DNA of 64,000 bases from Methylomonas koyamae (GTDB lineage Bacteria > Pseudomonadota > Gammaproteobacteria > Methylococcales > Methylomonadaceae). Below are positions 34,025-42,444 of the stretch, piece by piece. Where the stretch lies: the NCBI RefSeq assembly GCF_006483455.1, contig NZ_PPPU01000014.1:62001-126000 (forward strand). The letters are read 5' to 3'. How positions within the stretch are numbered: position 1 is the stretch's first letter; the number at the start of each line of letters is the position of its first letter. Position numbers and translations under genes: made by a program. The notes beneath the pieces were generated by a model. That model had not been told where the DNA came from. It saw nothing but the letters and a program-made list of their open reading frames with translations, and did no database searches.

Positions 34025-34888
34025 ATGATTAGAAGCATGACCGCGTTCGCGGACGGCGAAATGAGCGCCGACAACCTGACTATCTTGTGCGAATTGCGTT
34101 CGGTTAACCACCGTTACAGCGACGTCAGCGTCAAATTGCCCGAGCGCTTGCGATTTGCCGAAGCCGACGTTCGCCGCTTGATAGCCGAAAAGCTGAAACG
34201 CGGCAAAATCGAATGTGCATTGAGTTACAAGAAGCAGACCGGCGAAGCCAGCTTCAATGTGAATCGGGAAAACGTGCGGCGTCTGTTGGCGGCTACCGCC
34301 GTTATCGAAGCCGAAATGAGCAAGCCGCAAGCTTTTTCGGCGCTCGATGTGTTGGCTTTTCCCGGTGTTCAGCAAGAGCAGGAGACCGACAAGGACGCGC
34401 TGCACGACAAAATCGTTCAGCTGCTGGAGGAAACTCTGGACAAAATGCTGGAGACTCGGGTTCGAGAGGGGGCGCAACTGGCACAATTGCTCGAAGACCG
34501 CTGCCAGAAGGTGTTGGTGTTGGTCGAAGCGGCGCATAAACGGATGCCCGAGGTATTGAACAATTTACGCAATAAATTGACCGCCAGAGTCCAGGAAATG
34601 GTTGCCGAGCCCAATTTCGACCGGCTGGAGCAGGAGCTGGTGCTGCTGGCACAAAAGTTCGATGTGGCCGAGGAATTGGACCGTCTGGAAACTCACGTCC
34701 TGGAAGTGCAGCGTGCGTTAAAGCAACCCGAACCCACTGGCCGGCGCCTGGATTTTTTGATGCAGGAAATGAACCGGGAAGCTAACACCCTCGGCTCCAA
34801 ATCCGCCGACCGGGAAATGACCCAGATCTCGATCGATTTGAAAGTGCTGATCGAGCAGATGCGCGAGCAGATTCAGAATATTGAATGA
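34025..34888 (+). CDS. yicC: YicC-family endoribonuclease
   Basis: At 287 residues it has the E. coli YicC length and its blocks: MIRSMTAFADGE, LRSVNHRYSDVSVKLPE, RGKIECALSY, and the C-terminal GRRLDFLMQEMNREANTLGSKSAD with helical ISIDLKVLIEQMREQIQNIE. YicC cleaves RNA and in E. coli affects small-RNA turnover (RyhB) and stress responses. AGGTGA precedes the start. It is divergent to the kinase-rph-rdgB unit, the usual rph/yicC arrangement. A strong terminator follows, so gmk is not cotranscribed here. Confidence 0.95.
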   Translation: MIRSMTAFADGEMSADNLTILCELRSVNHRYSDVSVKLPERLRFAEADVRRLIAEKLKRGKIECALSYKKQTGEASFNVNRENVRRLLAATAVIEAEMSKPQAFSALDVLAFPGVQQEQETDKDALHDKIVQLLEETLDKMLETRVREGAQLAQLLEDRCQKVLVLVEAAHKRMPEVLNNLRNKLTARVQEMVAEPNFDRLEQELVLLAQKFDVAEELDRLETHVLEVQRALKQPEPTGRRLDFLMQEMNREANTLGSKSADREMTQISIDLKVLIEQMREQIQNIE

Positions 34889-34924
34889 TGTTTCAGGCTG
34901 TCTAAACCAATCCAGCCAGACTAT

Positions 34925-34950
34925 AAAGCCCAGTCAATCTGGGCTTTTTT
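34925..34950 (+). terminator. Rho-independent terminator after yicC
   Basis: AAAGCCCAG (34925-34933), a 5-base loop and CTGGGCTTT (34939-34947) run into six T residues. This is a classical intrinsic terminator 36 bases after the yicC stop. Confidence 0.9.
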
Positions 34951-35232
34951 GTGTCCTCAAGTGTCCCACGCTTGCTACTCGTTCGGTTTAATCGACAGGC
35001 AACAGCGTTCTCTCTGCAGCAACCGGCCGCCCGTTCAAGGCCAAATGTTATTGTCCCGCCTGAACCTTTCCAATCATTGAGACAGCTCAAGCGGCGAGAT
35101 TGTGGGTCGCTTCGCGCGATCGGTACCCGAAACCGCCGCGAGAAGGGGATCAAACAAATATTTCATCAGCCTCCTGCTGCCGGATTGGGAACCGGCTCAA
35201 ATTCAGCCGCGCTTGATCGGAGCGGTTAACCG
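34951..35232. other. Intergenic without convincing gene
   Basis: Both strands have open frames of about 80-90 codons, but they are rich in Arg and Ser, lack ribosome sites and show no recognisable motif. I treat the segment as non-coding. Confidence 0.5.
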
Positions 35233-35496
35233 TTAACGGTCATGGTATTCCAGCTCCGGATATGCTCGCTCGCCCGGCGGCTGGTGTTTTTCCGAATGGC
35301 GAAATAGATAATTCTGCAAGGTGCCGGGGTAGGTGATGCCGGCGTGGTAATCGTAGAATTCGTATTCGACTTCTTCTACCGGTGGGGCCTGGGTTTTCGC
35401 TACCGTATGTTCGCTGTGTTCGGCCCAAGCCGGCATCAGCCATAGTCCGCATAAAACGGTCAACCCCGCTGTTCTAAGTGTGTTGTTGTTTTTCAT
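35233..35496 (-). CDS. Small exported protein, unknown function
   Basis: An 87-residue protein with a clear Sec signal (MKNNNTLRTAGLTVLCGLWLMPAWA, cleavage before EHSEH). The mature part is about 62 residues, acidic and aromatic (VEEVEYEFYDYHAG), ending in a charged PELEYHDR. I start at ATG 35496, which has AGAGGTG seven bases upstream; an in-frame GTG three codons earlier is less likely. It stands alone. No family recognised. Confidence 0.65.
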   Translation of the reverse strand: MKNNNTLRTAGLTVLCGLWLMPAWAEHSEHTVAKTQAPPVEEVEYEFYDYHAGITYPGTLQNYLFRHSEKHQPPGERAYPELEYHDR

Positions 35497-36200
35497 ATCA
35501 GTCACCTCTGAGTCATTACAGCGGTTTCGGGCGTAATCCCGACCTTCGCGCTTGGAATTTAGTTCCTCGGCAATCGGCGTCTAGCCTACCAATCATTTGA
35601 AAAACACCCCCCGCAGGTAGGGCGAAACGTTAGCGTATCCCGGTTAATCTTGCTATCGACTGAAACGGAGACTGGCGAAGTGCCGGTCTCGACGTTTCAA
35701 CCCTGATTTCCGCGAATTCAAGGTTTGTCGTGGCTGGACCCTGAGGTGCATTGGCATCGCATATTTCGCCAGGTCGTTCGCCGCGGCGATGCGTTGGCCA
35801 CCGGCGGTTTAGCGGGCGAAGACCAAGCTCATCTTTATGGCATTGCGCGATGCGGTGGACGGTGACTGGGCCGCACCGCACTTTCTGGTTCGGGCGGTAT
35901 TAGGTAACGAAGATCGTCCGGACCCTTTTTAAATTTTGGCACCGGGTTGCCGTCGTGAAAAGACCTTGCGACCGCGCCTTGGCTTCGGAGGTGCGGTCGT
36001 TTCTGAAGCTGACAACAACGGTGCAGCGGAATCCGCTCTAGGTCCTGCCCCCTAAGTCTGTAGGGTGTTGGCGGCAGGGATTTGCGGTTATCGTAAAAGA
36101 ACTGAGTAAATTCGCTAGAATCTAGCGATTGCACTCGGCAACAACAGGAGCGCCATGAATGGCGACCTTATATTTTCATCGTTAGTCTTTGGAGTAGAGT
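35497..36200. other. 704-base stretch without a gene; nested hairpins
   Basis: No credible coding frame is present; the minus-strand frames at 35630-36134 look like chance. A nested fold is visible at 36044-36078: outer CCTGCC/GGCAGG and inner CCCTA/TAGGG. A 17-base palindrome at 36112-36128 is listed separately. Confidence 0.5.
36112..36128. promoter_or_regulatory. Palindrome TCGCTAGA-A-TCTAGCGA, possible operator
   Basis: A perfect 8-bp inverted repeat with a one-base centre, 73 bases upstream of the secreted-protein gene at 36201. The size suits a dimeric repressor site. No regulator gene is adjacent. Confidence 0.3.
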
Positions 36201-36671
36201 ATGAAACTGAAACACACATCGATGATCGTCGGCGCGTTGCTATCGGGCGGCTTGGCCAGTGCTGCGCATGCCGTACAGCAACCTAATTTTTACGAATGTT
36301 TCGGCCGCGGCGCCAACCTGACTCTGAGCATCGGCAGCAAGGCGGAAGTCGGCATTTTCCCGGCGGTGACCATACTCAATCTGGACCTGGGTAAAAAGAA
36401 CTATTCCTTCAAAGAGGCCGACATCACGGTCGAATCCACTTTAATCGGCGAGTTGTGGGAAGTCACGCTGGAACACATTCCTGATTTGCGCATCGACCAC
36501 GCCTCCGTGGTGATTCCGCAAATCAACTTGGGCGACGCTCCGCAGCATTTCGTCAGCCAGTTGATCCTGACCCGGGTTGCCACGCCGTTTACCGGCGAAC
36601 CACCCAAAGGCGTGGTCAATGCGTCCCGATACATCGACCTGAGTTGCTCGGCGTCTGTGGTCTATTATTGA
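36201..36671 (+). CDS. Exported hypothetical protein
   Basis: A 156-residue protein with a signal peptide (MKLKHTSMIVGALLSGGLASAAHA, cut before VQQPNFY). The mature part is beta-rich in appearance (NLTLSIGSKAEVGIFPAVTILNLDLGKKNYSF) with cysteines at about 33 and 150 that could form a disulfide. No family recognised. GGAGTAGAGT lies upstream of the ATG. It is a single gene, probably periplasmic. Confidence 0.7.
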   Translation: MKLKHTSMIVGALLSGGLASAAHAVQQPNFYECFGRGANLTLSIGSKAEVGIFPAVTILNLDLGKKNYSFKEADITVESTLIGELWEVTLEHIPDLRIDHASVVIPQINLGDAPQHFVSQLILTRVATPFTGEPPKGVVNASRYIDLSCSASVVYY

Positions 36672-36779
36672 TACCCCGATATTGCCATGCCGACGCAAGT
36701 CGGCATGCTTTCGCCCGGTTGCTTCCGTTTGATATCGACGTGTTGCAACGCTTGACCGCCCACCCCACATAGCTTGCGT

Positions 36780-37175
36780 ATGACATTGTCTGCCACGTTA
36801 ATTGCCGGAACCGCCTACTTCATGTTGGGCGGGCTTTGGTTCACTCCGCTGTTCGGCAAATACTGGGACCGGGCGGTCGGCTTTTGCCGTCCGCAACGCT
36901 GGCGGCCGCCGGCGATCTACTACCTGGGGCCATGGCTGGGCTGCCTGATTGCGGCTTTTGCCACTGCAATCCTGTTCGATTTAATCCGGCCGGCATCGTT
37001 GACCGATGCATTAAAAATCGGGTTTGTGATCGGTGCCGGCTACGGCGCCGCGCTTACCGCAGTCAATGCCATCTCGCCGAATATGCCGAAACCGGGGCTG
37101 TACGCACTGGTGGTCGGCGGTTACCACTGGCTGGGATTGACCTTATGCGCCGCAATTTTGTACGAATTGGCCTAA
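36780..37175 (+). CDS. DUF1761-like small membrane protein
   Basis: The 131-residue protein has about four membrane helices: LIAGTAYFMLGGLWFTPLFG, YYLGPWLGCLIAAFATAILF, LKIGFVIGAGYGAALTAVNAI and GYHWLGLTLCAAILYELA. The pattern GGLWFTPLFGKYW with a glycine-rich second half resembles DUF1761, whose function is unknown. The start is ATG 36780 (an in-frame TTG lies two codons earlier). The cupin gene follows six bases after its stop, suggesting an operon of 36780-38013. Confidence 0.68.
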   Translation: MTLSATLIAGTAYFMLGGLWFTPLFGKYWDRAVGFCRPQRWRPPAIYYLGPWLGCLIAAFATAILFDLIRPASLTDALKIGFVIGAGYGAALTAVNAISPNMPKPGLYALVVGGYHWLGLTLCAAILYELA

Positions 37176-37181
37176 CCGATC

Positions 37182-37544
37182 ATGCCGAAAACGACTTGCA
37201 CTTATTGGAATCCGTTATTTCCCGCCAAGCAGGACGGCTGGCAGCCGATTCCGGGTCTGGAAGGCCAGGCGGATCAATTAACGCTGAGCTTCGATCCGGA
37301 AACCGGTGAATACACCCGTCTGACCCGCTTCCTGCCGGGGGCCGACACTGCCGAATTCGGCGGCAAGACCCACGACTACCCGGAAGAAGTGTTCATTGTC
37401 AGCGGCCGTTTGTACGACGCGGCTTTTGACCTGTGGCTGGAAGCCGGCCACTACGCCAGCCGACCGCCCGGCGAATTGCACGGTCCGTTCAAAACCGACC
37501 TTGGCTGCGTGGTGCTGGAAGTGTCGTTTCCGAATCGGGTCTGA
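37182..37544 (+). CDS. Cupin-fold protein (ChrR-like)
   Basis: A 120-residue single-domain cupin. The motif region FGGKTHDYPEEVFIVSGRLYD and the second half AGHYASRPPGELHGPF keep the His/Glu metal-ligand pattern of cupin motifs 1 and 2. It resembles stand-alone cupins of the anti-sigma ChrR C-terminal type, but no sigma factor is nearby. It could be a metal-dependent dioxygenase or sensor. It is packed between the small membrane protein and a GNAT gene. Confidence 0.75.
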   Translation: MPKTTCTYWNPLFPAKQDGWQPIPGLEGQADQLTLSFDPETGEYTRLTRFLPGADTAEFGGKTHDYPEEVFIVSGRLYDAAFDLWLEAGHYASRPPGELHGPFKTDLGCVVLEVSFPNRV

Positions 37545-37554
37545 CGATAAACCC

Positions 37555-38013
37555 ATGTCCGAATCTCCCGAACACATAAAAGACCTGTTATTGAGCGATG
37601 GCCTCCCGGCCGATGCCGAATGGCTGTTCGGGCTGTACCGCCAATCTATGCAGCTTTACATCGAAGCTACCTGGGGTTGGGACGAAAACTTTCAGAAAAG
37701 CGGTTTTAACCAAAACCTCAAGCCCAGCGATTGGCAGGTCATTTGGCGGGGCGAACACCGTATCGGCGGGTTCGTGTTGAACGAATGTAGCGACCATCTC
37801 CGGCTGGCGATGATCATGCTCGAGTCGGAATATCGACGCCAAGGACTCGGCCGAAAAATCCTTATCCACATACAACATATAGCCAGGCAAAAGGCATTGC
37901 CGGTCAGGCTCAATGTCATCAAAGCCAACCCCGTCCTGCCGTTTTATACCAAATTGGGTTTTCGCCAATACGCTGAAGACGAGGCGTGTTTCCGATTGCA
38001 GTGGGACGCCTAA
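37555..38013 (+). CDS. GNAT-family N-acetyltransferase
   Basis: A 152-residue GNAT protein. The acetyl-CoA loop is in LESEYRRQGLGRKILIHIQ (Q/RxxGxG), followed by RLNVIKANPVLPFYTKLGFRQY, the conserved motif-B end. The N-terminal half (LYRQSMQLYIEATWGWDENFQ) resembles GNATs annotated as acting on small molecules. Substrate unknown. It starts 10 bases after the cupin stop, at ATG 37555. Confidence 0.85.
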   Translation: MSESPEHIKDLLLSDGLPADAEWLFGLYRQSMQLYIEATWGWDENFQKSGFNQNLKPSDWQVIWRGEHRIGGFVLNECSDHLRLAMIMLESEYRRQGLGRKILIHIQHIARQKALPVRLNVIKANPVLPFYTKLGFRQYAEDEACFRLQWDA

Positions 38014-38114
38014 ACCTCAGGCGTTGTGCTGCCGCTTTTAGGTAGTCTGCGCTTGAAAATCGCTAAACGCGCTACCATGTCGCCGGCATCAGAACCCAAT
38101 AGCCGGAGGCCGCC

Positions 38115-39248
38115 ATGAACGATCCCAAGCAAACCCATTCTGCCGATCCCTTCGTCAAGCGCGTGCTCGCGGTTGGCGCAGTCGCCGCCGTACTGCTAGC
38201 CGTTTGGAATTGGCGCCCAGGACTTTCGGCACCGGAACCGGCACCGATCCGAACTATAGCCGCGCGCGGCGATTTGGCGGCCGACGAGAAAAGCACGATC
38301 GAGCTATTCGAAAAATCCCGCGATTCGGTGGTGTACATCAGCACCGCCGCGCTGGTGCGCGACGCCTGGACCCGTAACGTATTTTCGGTGCCCAAGGGTA
38401 CCGGCTCCGGCTTTATCTGGGACGAAGCCGGCCACGTGGTGACCAACTTCCACGTCATCGCCGGCGCCAACGAAGCCACGGTTAAATTGGCCGACGGCCG
38501 CGATTACAAAGCCGCGCTGGTCGGTGCCAGCCAGGTGCACGATATTGCCGTGTTGAAAATCGGTGTCGGCTTCAAACGGCCGCCGCCGGTGCCGATCGGT
38601 ACCAGCAGCGATTTGAAGGTTGGGCAAAAAGTGTTCGCGATCGGCAACCCGTTCGGTCTGGACTGGACCTTGACCAGCGGTCTGGTATCGGCTTTGGACC
38701 GCTCGTTGGGCGGCCAGGAAGGTCCGGCCGTCGAGCATTTGATTCAAACCGACGCGGCGATTAATCCCGGCAATTCCGGCGGTCCGTTGCTGGATTCCGC
38801 CGGCCGCCTGATCGGCATCAATACCGCAATTTATAGCCCCAGCGGCGCCTCGGCCGGCATCGGTTTCGCGGTGCCGGTGGATACGGTGATGCGGGTGGTG
38901 CCGGAATTGATCAAACAGGGCAAATACATTCGTCCGGCCCTCGGCATCGAAATCGATCAACAGATGAACAAACGGCTGGCCGCTTTGACCGGCACGGCCG
39001 GCGTCGCGGTGTTGCGGGTGCAACCCGGTTCGGCGGCCGACAAGGCCGGCTTGCGCGGGGTCGAAATGACGCCAAACGGGGTCATCCCCGGCGACATGAT
39101 CGTTGCCATCAACGGTCAGGAAATCGACTCGTTGCAGAAGTTGTTCGCCCGCCTCGACGACCAGAAAATCGGCGATGTCGTCAAAGTGCAACTGGTCAAC
39201 AACGGCCAGACCCGCGAAGTCGAAGTAACCTTGCAGCCGGGGAATTGA
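38115..39248 (+). CDS. DegS/HtrA-type periplasmic serine protease
   Basis: A 377-residue membrane-anchored trypsin-like protease. A single N-terminal helix at about 16-31 (RVLAVGAVAAVLLAVW) is followed by a protease domain with the complete triad His113 (NFHVIAG), Asp143 (HDIAVLK) and Ser221 (GNSGGPL), and one PDZ domain (about 285-370, RPALGIEIDQQ to GQTREVEVTLQP). One PDZ and no cleaved signal fit DegS rather than DegP, a site-1 protease of envelope stress signalling. Anti-sigma RseA is not in the window. Confidence 0.87.
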   Translation: MNDPKQTHSADPFVKRVLAVGAVAAVLLAVWNWRPGLSAPEPAPIRTIAARGDLAADEKSTIELFEKSRDSVVYISTAALVRDAWTRNVFSVPKGTGSGFIWDEAGHVVTNFHVIAGANEATVKLADGRDYKAALVGASQVHDIAVLKIGVGFKRPPPVPIGTSSDLKVGQKVFAIGNPFGLDWTLTSGLVSALDRSLGGQEGPAVEHLIQTDAAINPGNSGGPLLDSAGRLIGINTAIYSPSGASAGIGFAVPVDTVMRVVPELIKQGKYIRPALGIEIDQQMNKRLAALTGTAGVAVLRVQPGSAADKAGLRGVEMTPNGVIPGDMIVAINGQEIDSLQKLFARLDDQKIGDVVKVQLVNNGQTREVEVTLQPGN

Positions 39249-39304
39249 TTGGGCTTGGTAGTCGGTTATAACTACCAAGCTGTAAATGATCGAACCCCAC
39301 CGTC

Positions 39305-39324
39305 GCTCCCGCGAACGCGGGAGC
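39305..39324. repeat. Perfect extragenic palindrome
   Basis: GCTCCCGCG (39305-39313) and CGCGGGAGC (39316-39324) with a two-base centre, about 60 bases after the protease gene. It may act as a terminator or be a dispersed repeat. Confidence 0.5.
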
Positions 39325-39420
39325 CCCGTTGCGCATTCGATTCGCACCTTGGCTGCAAAATCTGGCCAAATCCGCATCGGCTGGTAAGCTCGCAGACTAA
39401 ACGCCCGCATCTCGCCAGCC

Positions 39421-39657
39421 ATGAACCCAACCAAACCGCCCAAACTCAATCCGCGTAAATTGTTGCTCAGCAAATGGACCGCCGTCGCGCCGCAAAACCG
39501 GGAAAAGCATTTCATCGTCAGTAAAGTGCTTTGGCCCGACGATCCGACGTTACCGTTGGAGTTGATCGAACTGGAAGCGGTGCACAGCAAGCGCATCCAA
39601 CTGCTGCCGTGGCGGGCCTTGCAGGACACCACCACCTGGCGTCAGGGCTGGCATTGA
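39421..39657 (+). CDS. Trp-rich small protein (TIGR02450 type)
   Basis: A 78-residue basic protein with the family pattern LNPRKLLLSKWTAVAPQNREKHF, VLWP near the middle and LLPWRALQDTTTWRQGW at the end (four tryptophans). Function unknown; it is often found next to photolyase or cryptochrome genes, as here. It ends three bases before the photolyase-type remnant. Confidence 0.82.
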   Translation: MNPTKPPKLNPRKLLLSKWTAVAPQNREKHFIVSKVLWPDDPTLPLELIELEAVHSKRIQLLPWRALQDTTTWRQGWH

Positions 39658-39660
39658 GCG

Positions 39661-39819
39661 ATGAGTTACAACCTGGTCTGGTTCAAGCGTGATCTGCGCC
39701 TGCACGACCACGCGCCGCTGTGGCAAGCTTGCCGCCATGGCCCGGTCCAGTGCCTGTACATCATCGAACCCAGCCTGTGCGCCGCGGCCGATGCGGCAAG
39801 CCAGCATTACCTTCGGTAA
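39661..39819 (+). pseudogene. N-terminal remnant of a cryptochrome/photolyase
   Basis: A 52-codon frame begins MSYNLVWFKRDLRLHDHAPL, the beta-strand and KRDLRLHD loop that open FAD-binding photolyases. It then continues to about CLYIIEPSLCAAADAASQHY before a TAA. A complete protein would have 450 or more residues. The rest is missing: the next gene (a different photolyase class) begins eight bases later. This looks like a large deletion that left only the start. Whether the short peptide is made is unknown. Confidence 0.8.
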
Positions 39820-39826
39820 CCGCGCC

Positions 39827-41356
39827 ATGACCACATTGCGCCTGATCCTGGGCGACCAGCTCAATCCGCTGCATAGCTGGTTGGTCGATAGCGACCCGAA
39901 CGTGGTCTATACGCTGATGGAAATCCGTCAGGAAACCGATTACGTGCTGCACCATGCCCAAAAAATCATCGGCATTTTTGCGGCGATGCGCGACTTTGCC
40001 GGGCAATTGGCCGCTCGAGGCCATCGCGTCCATTACCTGAAAATCGACGATGCCGACAACCGGCAAGCGCTGCCCGCCAATCTGGATTGCTTGATCGACC
40101 GCTTTCAAGCGCAGCGCTTCGAATACCAGTTGCCCGACGAATGGCGGCTGGATCGGCAGTTACGGGAGTACTGCCAAAACCTGGCTATCGCCAGCCGGGC
40201 CTGCGACAGCGAACATTTCTACACCGAGCGAGACGAAGCCGCCCAATGCTTCGGCGCCCAGCCGCATTGGTTGCTGGAAAAATTCTATCGGCGGATGCGG
40301 GTCAAACACCGCGTATTGCTCGACGACAGGCAACGGCCGCTGGGCGGGCAATGGAATTTCGACCATGACAATCGCAAGGCCTGGCCCGGCGTGCCGGCGG
40401 TGGCTTACGACAACCGGCCGCGGCATGACCATACCACGCTGTGGCAAGGCATCGTCGCTGCCGGCGTCAACAGTTTCGGCGCGGCTGATGCCGAAAACTT
40501 TCGCTGGCCGCTGAATCGGGCGGAAGCGTTACAGCAACTCGACGCTTTTATCAGCGACGGCTTGGCGCAGTTCGGCGATTTTCAGGACGCGATGAGCCGG
40601 CGCAGTTGGCGCCTGTTTCATTCGCTGCTGTCGTTTGCGTTGAACACTAAAATGCTCAGCCCGCGCGAAGCGGTCGAGCGAGCGGAAACGGCCTATCGCC
40701 AGGGCCAAGCGCCGCTGGCGGCCGTCGAAGGTTTCATTCGGCAAATCATCGGTTGGCGCGAATACGTGCGCGGCGTGTACTGGGCCAAGATGCCCGAGTA
40801 CGCGCAACTCAATCATTTCGGCCACACCCTGCCGCTGCCGTCCTGGTTCTGGACCGGCGAAACCCAGATGAATTGCCTGGCGGCCTGCATCGGCCAGTCG
40901 CTGCAATACGCTTATGCCCACCACATCCAACGGCTGATGGTAATCGGCAATTTCGCATTGCTGGCCGGCTTGGCGCCCGAGGCGGTGCATCAGTGGTATC
41001 TGGGTGTGTATATCGACGCCTTCGAATGGGTGGAACTGCCCAACACGCTGGGCATGAGCCAGTTCGCCGACGGCGGCTTGCTGGTCACCAAACCTTACGT
41101 CTCCAGCGCGGCCTACATCGACCGGATGAGCGACTATTGCAAGGGTTGTCATTACGATAAAAAAGCCCGCAGCGGGGAGCGCGCTTGTCCATTCAACGCG
41201 CTGTACTGGCATTTTTTCATCCGCCACCGCGACCAGTTACAGCGCAATCCACGCCTGAGCATGGTCTATCGCAACCTGGACCGTTTTGCCGCAACCGAAC
41301 GCGATGCGCTGGTTTGCCGGGCGCAGGTAGTGGTGACGGATCTGTCCGGGCTTTGA
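39827..41356 (+). CDS. phrB: Iron-sulfur (6-4)-type bacterial photolyase
   Basis: A 509-residue cryptochrome/photolyase of the FeS-BCP class, which repairs (6-4) photoproducts with light. The N-terminal domain starts MTTLRLILGDQLNPLHSWL (DPRP pattern). The four cluster cysteines fall at 350, 438, 441 and 454 (MNCLAAC, DYCKGC, ERACPF), the same numbers as in Agrobacterium PhrB. The FAD region includes IRQIIGWREYVRGVYW and NFALLAGLAPEAVHQWY. The start is ATG 39827; the open frame continues upstream without family content. It follows the photolyase remnant. Confidence 0.94.
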   Translation: MTTLRLILGDQLNPLHSWLVDSDPNVVYTLMEIRQETDYVLHHAQKIIGIFAAMRDFAGQLAARGHRVHYLKIDDADNRQALPANLDCLIDRFQAQRFEYQLPDEWRLDRQLREYCQNLAIASRACDSEHFYTERDEAAQCFGAQPHWLLEKFYRRMRVKHRVLLDDRQRPLGGQWNFDHDNRKAWPGVPAVAYDNRPRHDHTTLWQGIVAAGVNSFGAADAENFRWPLNRAEALQQLDAFISDGLAQFGDFQDAMSRRSWRLFHSLLSFALNTKMLSPREAVERAETAYRQGQAPLAAVEGFIRQIIGWREYVRGVYWAKMPEYAQLNHFGHTLPLPSWFWTGETQMNCLAACIGQSLQYAYAHHIQRLMVIGNFALLAGLAPEAVHQWYLGVYIDAFEWVELPNTLGMSQFADGGLLVTKPYVSSAAYIDRMSDYCKGCHYDKKARSGERACPFNALYWHFFIRHRDQLQRNPRLSMVYRNLDRFAATERDALVCRAQVVVTDLSGL

Positions 41357-41501
41357 ATGGGGCTTCGCCGCAAGGGCTTACAGATGATCTGAATATTCGC
41401 GGCTCCGGTCCAACCGCAGCTATTTGATTTGAGTTGCCTGCGCTTAAGGTGCCGGGGCAACCGCAAGCTGATGCTGCTCGCGCGGTTGCGCCGGATTACT
41501 G

Positions 41502-41518
41502 TCGGACGAAGCGTCCGA
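41502..41518. terminator. Hairpin between convergent genes
   Basis: TCGGACG (41502-41508) pairs with CGTCCGA (41512-41518) around AAG, between the photolyase and the convergent secreted-protein gene. No clear T tract. Confidence 0.45.
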
Positions 41519-41540
41519 TCGATTCCGGAGAATTGGTTAA

Positions 41541-42368
41541 TTATTGATTGGTATTGGCACCGGCCGGCGCGAAACCGTCCACGCTGATTTCCACAACGGG
41601 TTGGCCTTCCTGCCCGGTTTGACGGAAGCGCAACGCGCCGGTCACGGCGGTCGGCGTTGCCGAAGTACAGCCGCTTTGCACGTAAAACCAAGACGAATCA
41701 CGCATCGACGAGCCGTCCGGGTCCATGAAATTGACGTCCGAGGTAAAGTCCACCCAGTTGTCGCTGATGGGGGCGACCGAGGTCAAGGGTTGCGCTACCG
41801 TGCTGCCGGCGACGTGGGCGACCGAGGTAGAGGTCAAGCCGACGCGGAATAAGACTTCATCCGATGCCGAGCCGCCGCGGGTGACGAAATTGTAGCCGGC
41901 GGAAACCGGGCCGCGATTGCGAAAGCCGGCGCGTTTGAAATCGTTGACTTCGAAATACTGGGTGCCGGCTGACGACGGGTTGTAGTCGACGTTATTCAGA
42001 CGGATTTTAGCGGCGTAAACGCAACTGGTCCCGGCAGCGTTACGCCAGACTTGGTCGGTTACGGTGCCGATGGTGATGTTGTTGATGCGGATATTGCGCG
42101 GGGTGCTGACGACCAGAGAGTAGCCGCTGACCGGCGGATTGTTGCTGGGCACCGCGCAGGTGTTGTTGGCGCCGCCGTTGGGCGAAAACGTTGGCGGAGT
42201 CGACTCCAAAGAGCCGAAGTCGCCGGTCAGGTTGCAGGTCGCGTAGGCCGAAGTGCCGCCGGGGACGGCAAAGCCGGTGGCCGGTAGCGTTACCAGGCCG
42301 GTGGCCATGGCCGATCCGGAGACGGCAAAGGCGGCGAGCATTGCTGCCGCAAGTGATGTGTGTTTCAT
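41541..42368 (-). CDS. Exported hypothetical protein
   Basis: A 275-residue secreted protein: signal MKHTSLAAAMLAAFAVSGSAMA, mature part from about residue 23. It is Ser/Thr/Asn/Gly rich with beta-type repeats and cysteines at about 45, 70, 115 and 233 that could pair. No family recognised; no C-terminal sorting signal. A strong AAGGAG precedes the ATG. It is followed upstream by the pentapeptide gene on the same strand with a 76-base gap. Confidence 0.72.
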   Translation of the reverse strand: MKHTSLAAAMLAAFAVSGSAMATGLVTLPATGFAVPGGTSAYATCNLTGDFGSLESTPPTFSPNGGANNTCAVPSNNPPVSGYSLVVSTPRNIRINNITIGTVTDQVWRNAAGTSCVYAAKIRLNNVDYNPSSAGTQYFEVNDFKRAGFRNRGPVSAGYNFVTRGGSASDEVLFRVGLTSTSVAHVAGSTVAQPLTSVAPISDNWVDFTSDVNFMDPDGSSMRDSSWFYVQSGCTSATPTAVTGALRFRQTGQEGQPVVEISVDGFAPAGANTNQ

Positions 42369-42444
42369 GGTTTCTCCTTAGTTCGATAAATTGTGTGTCG
42401 TTGCTATTGAGGAGGGTTTGCTCGTCCTTGAGCATTGGAATCGG

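Noticed and set aside
34951-35229. 92-codon frame after the yicC terminator
   Set aside because: No ribosome site, unusual Arg/Ser/Pro composition and a competing frame on the other strand; treated as non-coding.
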